DNA from: Usnea hakonensis
Lineage: Eukaryota; Ascomycota; Lecanoromycetes; Lecanorales; Parmeliaceae
Assembly (NCBI GenBank): GCA_013423325.1
Contig: BLJB01000018.1
Span: 46,385-110,384 of the forward strand
DNA: 64,000 bases
Reading direction: 5' to 3'
Part shown: positions 42,126 to 51,046 of the stretch, in pieces
Layout: every line of letters starts with the position of its first letter
Position numbering within the stretch: position 1 is the first letter of the stretch
Translations under genes and position numbers: made by a program
The notes under the pieces: generated by a model
Databases searched by the model: none
What the model saw: only the letters and a program-made list of their open reading frames with translations
What the model was told of the DNA's origin: nothing

Positions 42126-43344
42126 AACAAATCTGTTTTGCTAAGACATATCTCATCAGTTTCCTGCTTCTTGCTTGCGGAGCATCATCCTCGGGAAACT
42201 TCTTGTCGCGTAGCGTCCAAAGCATCTCTTGCCTTGCAAGGAGCGATGGTTGCTCCGCAACCCAAGCGAAGCAACAGGGGGCAACATATGACCCTCTATA
42301 TATACAAAGGGGACATATGGAACAAACTACGTTCCGCTAGGGACTACCATAGCACCAAACCAAACCCTTGTGCTTTTCCTTTTTGTGCTTTGCGACGCTC
42401 ATTCCTTGCGATGAGAGGGTACCCCTCGCGAATCAGGTAGTTTGGGCTAACCACCTAGCATAAAGGGAAGCTAGCTTGTAAGCTCTTATTCTGTTGCTCT
42501 GCTGGGGGTTGCTTAATGCTCCTTGATACGTAGTTGCTTGGGATGTTCCAACACCATCGCAACATGAGGGTACCCTCGCATTGCATACCTTCTTGCGAAG
42601 CAGTAAGCAACTCTGTAAGCGACATCACCCTCTTGCTTGCTTCGCAAAGCAAAAACCATGAATAAATATATATTCTATGCAAGACGATATGTTTTAAAAT
42701 AGTGTGTTATGCTTCTGTTGGCGGAGCCATCCACACTCTTGGTTAGGTAATAATCAGCTGGATAGCCAGCTACTATAATGGTACCTTTGCCTAAAGGGCT
42801 ACTGAACAAGGCTGATAAAGGAGCGGCTATAGAAGATATCCCTTTATAGCCCTTACAAGTGTAGAAAGATATCTTATCTAAGCTTTAAAGCAAACTGGTA
42901 TAGAAGCATGGTGTTGGGGGACCGAAGGAAGGGTAACTACCTATCAGATCTATTTATTATTAGTATATATGTTGCGATTCGGAGCAACTAGGCTTAATGT
43001 AATATGTGCCGCATCAGATAAGCCCCATAACCCTAATGCTGATCTGCATCTATGCAAGGAGGGGGAGGTAGGGCCAAGTAAGGAATATTTAGATAAGTAA
43101 ACAAGGTAGGGCTTTGGATAGGTCTGCTTCACTAGATACTCTATTGCATGACCCCCTTGTCGCTTGCTTGTGAAACACAGCATCGGGAGGGTACCCTCCC
43201 GCAGCATCACAAGTATGTGGGCTAAAGAGGCTGCTACGCTGCATATGGTTATTTGCGAACACCGTATCAGGGCCTAGGAAATCTAATCGATGGAATGGGG
43301 CTTTAACTGGGGCGATACATCCGCAAATGATAAGCGATGTATGA
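42126..43344. repeat. repeat-rich spacer upstream of nad1
   Basis: No gene is seen. The block at 42165-42290 (CTCGGGAAACTTCTTGTCGC, GTCCAAAGCATCTCTTGCC, TTGCTCCGCAACCC) is nearly the same as the one before nad6 (6170-6300), in the opposite orientation. GAGGGTACCCTCGC occurs at 42563. Confidence 0.6.
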
Positions 43345-43415
43345 TCTCTTATCCAAGACTTGAACTTGGATCCTAATATTAGGAGTATTATGCTCTACCA
43401 TTGAGCTAATAAGAA
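43345..43415 (-). tRNA. trnR(ccu): tRNA-Arg(CCU)
   Basis: The acceptor TTCTTAT pairs with ATAAGAG, and the anticodon loop CTCCTAA gives CCU. The 5' half is almost identical to tRNA-Arg(UCU) at 14313-14383 (TTCTTATTAGCTCAATGGTA in both), so it is a duplicate with a changed anticodon first base and T arm. Confidence 0.85.
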
Positions 43416-43729
43416 TTAGCCCCTGTTGCGGAGCAACACTAATAAAGTTGTTAAGGGCAGCAGCCCTCAGCTAAAATGATGTGTTGCTTTGCACGGAGGA
43501 AGCAAGCAACAAGAAGAAGCAGAGGCTTCATGTCAGAGCAGAGGCTTCATGTCAGAGCAAAGGGGTCAGAGCAAAGGGGGGGGGGGATCATAAATTACCT
43601 TTACCCTAGCATAAACAAATCAATATAGTGGTAATGATCATAGTTTAACGGTCAATATAGACCAGGTGCTACAACAAGGTTTGCATAACTAGGTATGGAT
43701 CACCCAGGAGAAAGCAAGGTTAAGTTAAG

Positions 43730-44569
43730 TCATAAATACTCATGGTGAAGCATATAACTTGCAGCGTGAACTAGGCGTAAAGTATTGTCAGCAGGATCTA
43801 CTATAAACCTCCACGTGTGTATTACATGTAGGCTTATACCTTGAAATAAGGGCATGGCCATCTCCCTATCCACCATAAAACCGGGGAAATCGAACATGCA
43901 TAGAAAATCGTATATAGAAGCGTCAATATAGTTATAAGCAGCCATTAATACGTCAAGGTTTTCGGTTACTGCATAACCTAGGGCCAAACAACCTAAAGCC
44001 ATGATAATATAATAAGGGAGCCCCTCGAGGAAGGAAGCATCACCAGTAGAACCTACTAAGCCTTCAGCAGGGTTATCAACTACTAGCTTGGTTGCTGATT
44101 CTGGTGATCCTACGCATGAGCTGGTAAAGCATCCCTTAACGTAATCTCAGCCTATCATGCAGCCTTTGTCGAATCAATTCATCTCAGTGGCTGTACCGTA
44201 AAGCCAATAATAGACTTGTTTGCTAACCCACTTGTTGTGAAGGATGGCATGGTCTTTATCTGCCCGAATGAAGTCTGGGTAATCTGTTTCTTTATTTAAG
44301 GTAGCTTGCTCCATCAGATTACCATTTGTTGCTTGGGAACCATCGCAATACATAGGGTGGAGGGTTTTGAATTCAGAGATTAACCTACTAATCTCATCGC
44401 ATGTGAGGGGGTTGATTTGCAAATCAGGTGCAGGTGCAGATGGTGATGCTAATTGTGATAAAGTAAAGGATGCGGAAAAAAACAGGGCCATACTTATAAG
44501 GATAGGCCCGGATGAAGAAACAAGGTGAAAAGGTTGAACTTGGTAATGAACTCTGGTTAAGTTAGTCAT
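43730..44569 (-). CDS. orf279, chimeric ORF with a cox3-like N-terminus
   Basis: Read in code 4 this is one open frame of 279 codons plus stop (ATG at 44569). The first 20 residues, MTNLTRVHYQVQPFHLVSSS, follow the Cox3 start MTNLVRSSFQAHPFHLVSPS, and the DNA also matches (ATGACTAACTTA). A hydrophobic stretch (GPILISMALFFSASFTLSQL) follows in the place of the first Cox3 helix. After about residue 45 I see no resemblance to Cox3: a polar domain with several Cys (MYCDGSQAT, KGCMIGWDYVKGCFTSSCVG), a helix PYYIIMALGCLALGYAV, and an end LRLVHAASYMLHHEYL. There are no GC elements breaking it, although one module (CTTCCTCGAGGGGCTCCC, near 44020) is included in frame. The product is unknown. Confidence 0.65.
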
Positions 44570-44639
44570 AATTTTATTTAAATGTTTGGCTTTGGCTTAA
44601 TCTTTGGCTATTCTTGCCTAATGAGGCTATTAACAGTAA

Positions 44640-44725
44640 GTGCTAGGTTAGCCCCCGAGGAACACCTAACATTACGCTTTACAAAGCTTGTGTAAAGCAG
44701 TTGCTCTACCATTGAGCCCCCCCAC
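44640..44725 (-). pseudogene. tRNA-Val relic
   Basis: GCTCAATGGTAGAGCAACTG and TTTACACAAGC match the D arm and anticodon region of trnV(UAC), and TAGGTGTTC matches its T arm. The acceptor is lost into a G run and the T arm is disrupted by a CTCGGGGGC insert. It lies upstream of orf279 as trnV lies upstream of cox3. Confidence 0.7.
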
Positions 44726-45282
44726 CGAGTTGCTTGGGGGACCCATGCAAGGAATGAATAATTATTCTCCACCGCTAGCACTAGATCCATCGCTTACAAA
44801 CCCTATCAGATAAAGGTGAAGCTTGCTTCACGATGCTCCGCAAGGGCTAAGAACATTCAGCATGCGTAGCATAAAGCTCCGAAGCAAGACGCAAGACGCA
44901 AGACGCAAGTAAATAGAGCTAAAGGAGATACCTACTCATCTTAGGATTCTGATTAGATATCCATACTGTACGCTACCCATACATCTGCTATGTATGTTAG
45001 CATAGTTGAGCAAGGGGGGGGGGGGAGGTGGTGTTGTATAGGGCTACACACTCGTGTGTGGCCTTACTGCTTCTTGCTCCACACTCCGTGTTGCAAAGCA
45101 AAACGGAGGTGATGAGCTACTTAGAGGTTGCTGCTAAGTACAAGGGGAAAAGGTACCTTAGTACATTGATAATTAGTAGTTGTACATGCTTATGAGAGGT
45201 ACTTACCGGCCCTATGTACATATTACATATAATTACTGGTGGATATAGTTACTTGGGTGATGCTGCGCATCCCATGGGCCAC

Positions 45283-45366
45283 CACAGCATCAACATCATC
45301 ACTACAAGCAGAGCCACCACAACATGGCCATCATCACTACAAGCTGGGCCACCACAACATGGCCAT
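45283..45366 (+). repeat. short tandem array coding a His-rich frame
   Basis: Units of ACAAGCNGNGCCACCACAAC and ATGGCCATCA repeat in direct succession. Apparent His/Thr-rich ORFs of 80-86 codons are simple consequences of the array. Confidence 0.7.
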
Positions 45367-45664
45367 CACCAGGGAGGTGTTCCACAACATCATCCACATC
45401 ATCAGATGGATGGGTGTTCAACACACTGCCCAAGAAAGAACATTGCACCAAAACTATCTGGTGGTTTGTGTTGATGGCCCTTCTTGAAGATAACAACCCC
45501 CCTTGACTTGCAGATGGTACTTGCTTTGCAATGGTCATCCCGCAAGAAGCAGAGCTATAAGGCATACTAACATAAAGCAAACATCATATTAACACCAGCC
45601 TTACTCTTGCGCAGCAACACCTTATGGAGGCTTAGTTAACAAGTAGTTAAGCCTTCCACTATGG

Positions 45665-45850
45665 CTTGCTTTTGCTTAGGATGCTGAATGTTGCTCCGCA
45701 ACCCATGCCCCTGAGCCCTCCCCCCCCTCATACATTATGTTGCCTAGGATGCTTAATGTTGCTCCGCAACCCATACTTTCTGTTGCTTAGGATGCTGAAT
45801 GTACCCCCCCCATACCTTATTTTGCTTAGGACGCTGAATGTACCCCATAC
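45665..45850 (+). repeat. fourfold TGCTTAGGATGCTGAATG repeat
   Basis: Four units begin at about 45673, 45742, 45783 and 45823. Two carry TTGCTCCGCAACCCAT; two carry a C run instead. The units thus differ by presence or absence of a GC hairpin. Confidence 0.75.
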
Positions 45851-46272
45851 TTGCGGAGCAACAATAAGGGCTAAGAAGGGTTAAGCAAAAGAGCACAATA
45901 TTAGCAAGAAGGTTGGCACCGCCTCCATGGACTTGACCCCCTACAAGAGTCTCGCTTTTATACCTTGCGTAGCATCATACGCAAAGACACGACTTGCGTT
46001 GCTTGGGTTGCGTTGCTTGGGAAACTTCGTTTTGCGGAGCAAGCGGAGCATCCAGAGCAATCAGCAAAAGAAAGCTTAACCCCTAGTTTCGTCCTTAGTG
46101 GAGATGTAGTAGCTTAACCCCTAGTGTAGATGTAGTAGCTTAGCAGCAATACAAGTTGCTGGTTGATACTTGCAAAGCAAAAGTCGTACCTTGCGCAGCA
46201 TCACCCTCGCGAGCCCCATACCTCCGGTAAGGGCTATCATAGCCAAGCAAGATCAAGTAAGGCTCATACGCT

Positions 46273-48030
46273 TTAACTGCTACTTACCCAACCTTTAACG
46301 CCAAAGGATCCAATACGTACTTTAGAACTAGTTAGAGTGTATCCTAAGTTTGATTTAGCATGGCCTCTTAATAGAACTGCGGATAAGCCTTTGTTAGAAG
46401 CATCCATGTTCTTTAGACTACCTTTATACCTTAGTTTAAAGAGAGATCTGGCAGCAGTATAACGTCTAGTCAATCTACCGGCTACTTCTAGTCTTATACC
46501 GGTCACAGCCCTATTCTTAATGGATTTAAGGGCAGTGTTTACTAAGTAACTAGGTTGCTTGCTCCGCAAGCCGAGGGAGGAATCAACACCGATTGATAGT
46601 TCCCCCTTAGCTCTTTGGCTTTCTTCTTGCGTAGCGTTGCGTTGCGGAGGGCTCAGGGCTCAGCGATAATCATGGCCATCAAAGGTAGTATCGTAGCTAA
46701 GAGGTGTAGCGTACCCCCTTGCAATCAAAGCGGGAAGGAAGCGGCTGTATTCATCAATCTTGATAGCAGTAATTCTGCTTTTTCTATTTTTGTATGGCTT
46801 TGCCCATTGTTCTTCTTGGCTTCTAGGGATGCTTGGCAAGATGGATGGCAAGGCGGATGGCAAATGAAACATGGCAAGAGAAGCCCTCAATACTGTCAAT
46901 AGCTTAGTTTTCCTATTTTTTATCTTGGCAGCTAGGGTAGATGATAACAGGGAACTATTAAGGTAGGGGTACTTTAGGTTAACGAAGTTGAAGCTTACTT
47001 CCTTTAGAAGCGAACCATCACCCCTTGTAGGAGCAGAATAGACCCTTCTCAATAGGTCAGTTAAAGGTAGCAGGTACTTACTATCGAACTTGGAGCTATT
47101 GAAGGAAGCTAACTGTAGTAGATAGATAGATAGCATTTGCCTGCGTAGAGACCTGGTAACATAGTTTTTAAGGTAGAGAGTCTCGTAGGCCCTAGCCCTA
47201 GCTAACCAAAGCACCTTTTGAGTCTCTAGATCAGTCTTAGCCAAAAGATCTACCTGTTGCTTGCTCCCTCGAGGCAAGGAGGAAGCATCCTGGTTTGGGT
47301 TAGCTTTCATACCTGTAGCCATGCTTTGCGAAGCAAGCAAGGGCCTAACTACTTTTATTTGCTTTTGGATACGATCTCGGATAATGGCCATGCTAGACTT
47401 GATCATTTGGCTCTGAAGTCTAACTAATTTGAACAGCCTCCGTAGTTCCAAGCTGTTAGTAGGTAAGGCTGCGTTTACTATAGCGCCCAACCCTGCTATC
47501 TTGTTTTGGTAATAGGTTTTTTGTCTGTTGTATACATAGATGTTCACAACCACCCTGTCGTTTGTATGTTTTAACTCGGCTCTGCTTATTAGTATCCTGT
47601 TGGTGGATAATCTCCTAGCTCATCTACGCATACGCTTCGTAATTGGCTTGACCCTTCCTTCTAGCTTATCGCTATAAAAGTCTAAGTAGCCTTTTACTAG
47701 TTTCTGTGTTACTTTGTCTAGTGTGGGTGCTAGTTTTTGTGTGGCTTTACCGTATGTGTATATACTGTTGAACCACTCCTTGTTTGCAGGTGGATAGTGC
47801 CTAGGCTTCTCTACATGATTAAGGGATTCTAGGCTTATCTTCTTTTGCTGGGGAGGGTACCCTCGCACGGAGGAAGCATCCCCCCCAGCAAGCAAGGAGG
47901 GGAGGAGCATGTTGCGTTCTTCACCATTGTGTTTGGAGGTATAGCCCTTTGTCTTATGATGGAATAGAGCTGGAGCATTAGCTGGAACATTATCTTTATT
48001 TGTTGTTACCGAGGAAGTCTTCTTTGCCAT
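46273..48030 (-). CDS. rps3: ribosomal protein S3, with in-frame GC-repeat insertions
   Basis: This is the uS3 protein of the mitochondrial small ribosomal subunit, encoded in the mitochondrion in many fungi. Code 4 gives one frame of 585 residues from ATG 48030 to TAA. Family signals are LISRAELKHTNDRVVVNIYV with YNRQ at about residues 145-168 and, at the C-terminus, GIRLEVAGRLTRRYTAARS and KSNLGYTLTSSKVRIGSFGV. Five places carry translated GC repeats without loss of frame: around 47850-47910 (LLAGGDASSVRGYP), 47325-47345, 47260-47290 (DASSLPRGSKQQ), 46620-46660 and 46555-46585. Two TGA Trp codons are needed, at about 47625 and 46655. It is longer than most fungal copies, largely from these inserts. 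Confidence 0.88.
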
Positions 48031-48786
48031 GTGTTGTGAATAGTGGTGTGTTTACTTAATCTTTTGCTAAGGGCCTATCAGGGCCTACCTATTACCCATA
48101 TTCTGGTTGTGTTTTGCTTCATTGGGAAACTTCTTGCAAAGCATCTCGCGGGAGGGATGCTACGCAACCAGAGCAACTACGTTTCATTCCTCAAGCAAGG
48201 GGGGGCGGAGCAAGAGCTTTATGACCATTGCATGATGCTTCATCTTCCTTGCCCTTTATGATGGGTTGCGGGAGGGATGCTGAAACTACGTTCGCGAGGG
48301 TACCCTTCCAGAGCAAGAGCTATATATTTCTGCTACCGAGGATGGATCATACGGTGTTTTGCTTTTAGCGCAGCAAGACGCTCCGCGAGAGGGTGACTTA
48401 ATGGAACGACCCCAGCGAAGCAGAGCAAGAGAGTATGCGATACTACGTATCCCTTGCTTTGCTTAATGCTTCATTCCTCCATGCGATGCTGAGGGTACCC
48501 TCTTGCGCAGCAAAAGCAAGGGGGGGGGCAGGTATGTATGCATCAGCACGAGAAACTTCGTTTCATGGCCAAGTAGCAACACAAGAGAGTTGCTTGCCCG
48601 GAGGAAGCATGGCAACACAAGGTAATGGTTGAGTGGGAGGGGGGGGATGATAAGGAGGGTATACAACATTAGCTTTCCTTATAGAAAAACACACTCATGA
48701 TACTTCGTATCAAGGAGCGCGTGTGTTTTTTTACTACTTCTTGCTCCGCAAGGGAGCATCGAATTATATATAATGTATATATAAGC
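48031..48786. repeat. repeat-rich spacer between nad4 and rps3
   Basis: No gene is seen. It contains a GC-module patchwork (48160-48540) and, at 48684-48732, a hairpin with arms AAAACACAC and GTGTGTTTT and a GC loop (CATGATACTTCGTATCAAGG). Confidence 0.6.
48684..48732. repeat. hairpin with AAAACACAC/GTGTGTTTT arms
   Basis: The arms are the same as in the 20-bp palindrome at 35149, but a 25-bp GC module occupies the loop. It could act as a terminator of either strand; this is inference only. Confidence 0.7.
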
Positions 48787-50259
48787 CTATTTATAGATTA
48801 AACTAGATACTGAGTAGTGTAGCCCGTCTAGCACAGCGGCGGGATATATACCTAAACCTACAGTAATTATAACCAAGCTTACCAGAATGTAGAACTCACG
48901 CTTGTTAAGATCCGGTATACTTACTGTAAAGAACTTAGAGTATGATCCAGCAAAGGCTATTCTGTTGAACATGTATATTGTATAGGCAGCCGAGAAAACA
49001 ATAGAGGAACTAGCTAAAGCACCCAAGAGAGGTATCTTTTCAAATGCCCCGTATAAAGACAAGAACTCCCCTACAAAGTTTAGGGTAAGTGGTGCTCCAC
49101 AGTTACCTAAGCATAATATAAAGAAGAGAACTGAGAAGATCGGCATCATTTGAGCTATACCTCTATAGTAGGTTATTAATCTAGTGGAGGATCTGTCATA
49201 TAAAACACCTCCTGCACAAATGAACAAGCCTGAAGAGACAAACCCATGAGCTAATCCTAATAGAATCCCACCTTCTATACCTTGAATCGTATTGCTGAAA
49301 ACTCCCATAAGGTACACTGCGGCATGTGAAACGGAAGAATAGGCTATAAGCTCCTTGACGTCAATGGTTCTCAGTGTACTTATACTGGCGTACACAATGG
49401 TGATAACCCCTATAATGTAGACTATCACAGTTAAGTTTATAGAAGCCTTGGGCAGTATAGGTAGAATTAAGCGGAATATCCCATACAAGCTTAATTTAAG
49501 TACAATACCGGCCAATATGATACTACCACTCAAGGGTGATTCAACGTGAGCCTTGAGCAATCAAGAGTTCAGTAAGATAACGGGGGTCTTGACAGCGAAA
49601 GCAATGAAGACACCCACAAAGAGGTATATCTGAGTAGAGTAGTCCAGGTTTATCTTGTATAAGGCATCATAGTCAGTAGTTCCAGTTATAGAGTACAAGG
49701 CTACAATGGACAGTAATAAGAAGAGGGATCCCAAAAGCGTATATAAAAATAAATAAAAGCTAGCTCGAACCCTGTTGCTTGAACCAAACGCCCCTATCAG
49801 TAGGAATAAAGGTGGAAGGATACTCTCGAAGGCTATGTAGAATAGGAGGATATCTAGGACTAGGAACACTGATAATAACAAGGTTTCTAATACCAGGATG
49901 GTTACTAGATATGTCTTTAGGTTGTGCGCTATGGATGTTCAGTTAGATAATAAGGAGACTGGCATGATTATCGTTGTTAGTAAGACAAAGTACAAGGATA
50001 GACCATCTACTCCCAAATATAGGTTAAAATAGCTTAGTTCATAGAGTTCTTGTACGAACTGGTAAGTATTACTACTACAGTTGTGCAATGTGGCTATAAC
50101 CATGGATACAAGCAAAGTAAGCACAGATGCCTGCAAAGCTATTAACTTGAGGGCTCTAGCTTCTTGTAGCCCGAATGAAGCTTCATCGTTTAGGTGTATG
50201 GTTGTACATATTCTTAGTACACCTACTAAGGGTACGGCTAATAAGAGGAGGATTAACAT
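48787..50259 (-). CDS. nad4: NADH dehydrogenase subunit 4
   Basis: Nad4 is an antiporter-like proton-pumping subunit of complex I. It is one uninterrupted exon of 490 codons plus TAG, using TGA for Trp twice (SLLSNW, LLNSWLLKAHVESPLSGSI). Blocks are YLGVDGLSLYFVLLTTIIMP, LFYIAFESILPPLFLLIGAF, KAHVESPLSGSIILAGIVLK and SHAAVYLMGVFSNTIQGIEG. It is one of the few respiratory genes here with no intron. The start at 50259 is an ATG with a normal hydrophobic N-terminus. Confidence 0.95.
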
Positions 50260-50399
50260 AGGGATGCTCCACTACAGGTATAGAATAAATTTACTTATAT
50301 CACTGCCTTGCTATATTAATTGGCTTGGCTACATCATCAAGGGCAAGGAAGAGGTAGCGGCTTCTATATTACTAAAGCCGGCAAGAGCTAGTTAAGGTT

Positions 50400-51046
50400 G
50401 CATAATGAAGAACATGCATATAAAAACAACACCACCGATAAGCATGCTGCGCGAGGGTACCCCTCCCATGTGAGGCCTCATTAGCTGCACATCCAAGATG
50501 TGTGGGTTATATAGCCCATCAATATATAATAGCCCTTACCTCCGGTAAACAGATGCAAAGATATGTGTTGCTTGCTTCGCAAAGCATCTACCCCACCTAT
50601 GGTGTGTTGAAAAGCAGTGAGCGGCAGAGCAGCCTATGAATAGAATTATATATATATAATATATAATTTTATTTATAGCCCTTGCTCCGCAACATCTTCT
50701 ATTTGCTTGCTGATGCATCATACGGTGTTGCTTGCTTCCTCCGTGCAAAGCAAGAGGGTATGCGTTGCGGAGGGCTCAGCAATGGGATACCACACCTTAC
50801 CTTACATGTTGCAGTGAGCGGCAGAGCAGCCTATGGCTATGGATGCTCTGCTTCATTAGTTGCTTGCGGAGCATCGGTTCCCAAGCAAAAGGTCCATGTT
50901 GTATGTTCCTTTTGCTTCTGGGGTACCCTCGCGCAGCAAAAGCAGCATCATGCAACAAGGAGTTCGTGCTTCATTAGGCAAGTAGTAGAAGTAAAATAAG
51001 CAGATAAGGGGGTATGCCTTGCTTCGTGCTCAAGAAGTATAGCCAG
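50400..51046. repeat. repeat-rich spacer between cox1 and nad4
   Basis: No gene is seen. An AT hairpin lies at 50641-50679, followed at once by TTGCTCCGCAACATC. GTGAGCGGCAGAGCAGCCTATG occurs twice (50617 and 50816). Confidence 0.6.
50641..50679 (+). repeat. AT hairpin element
   Basis: TAGAATTATATATATA...TATAATTTTATTTATAGCC, with complete fixed ends. Confidence 0.8.

Larger units (their letters stand above)
44800..46272. repeat. repeat-rich spacer between rps3 and orf279
   Basis: No gene is recognised. It holds GACGCAA triplets (44890-44908), a G run (45016-45028), an array of CATCACTACAAGC...GCCACCACAACATGGCC (45283-45365) that yields a His/Thr-rich frame, and four units of TGCTTAGGATGCTGAATGTT (45673-45842). 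A direct repeat TAACCCCTAGTTTCG.../TAACCCCTAGTGTAGATGTAG occurs at 46078 and 46115. Confidence 0.6.

Noticed and set aside
43600..43710. A tRNA-like start on the plus strand (CATAGTTTAACGGTCAATATAG)
   Set aside because: A D-arm-like word is present, but I could not form an acceptor stem or anticodon arm.
45214..45487. Overlapping plus-strand ORFs rich in His and Thr
   Set aside because: They arise from a short tandem array and are open in several frames; no sign of coding selection.
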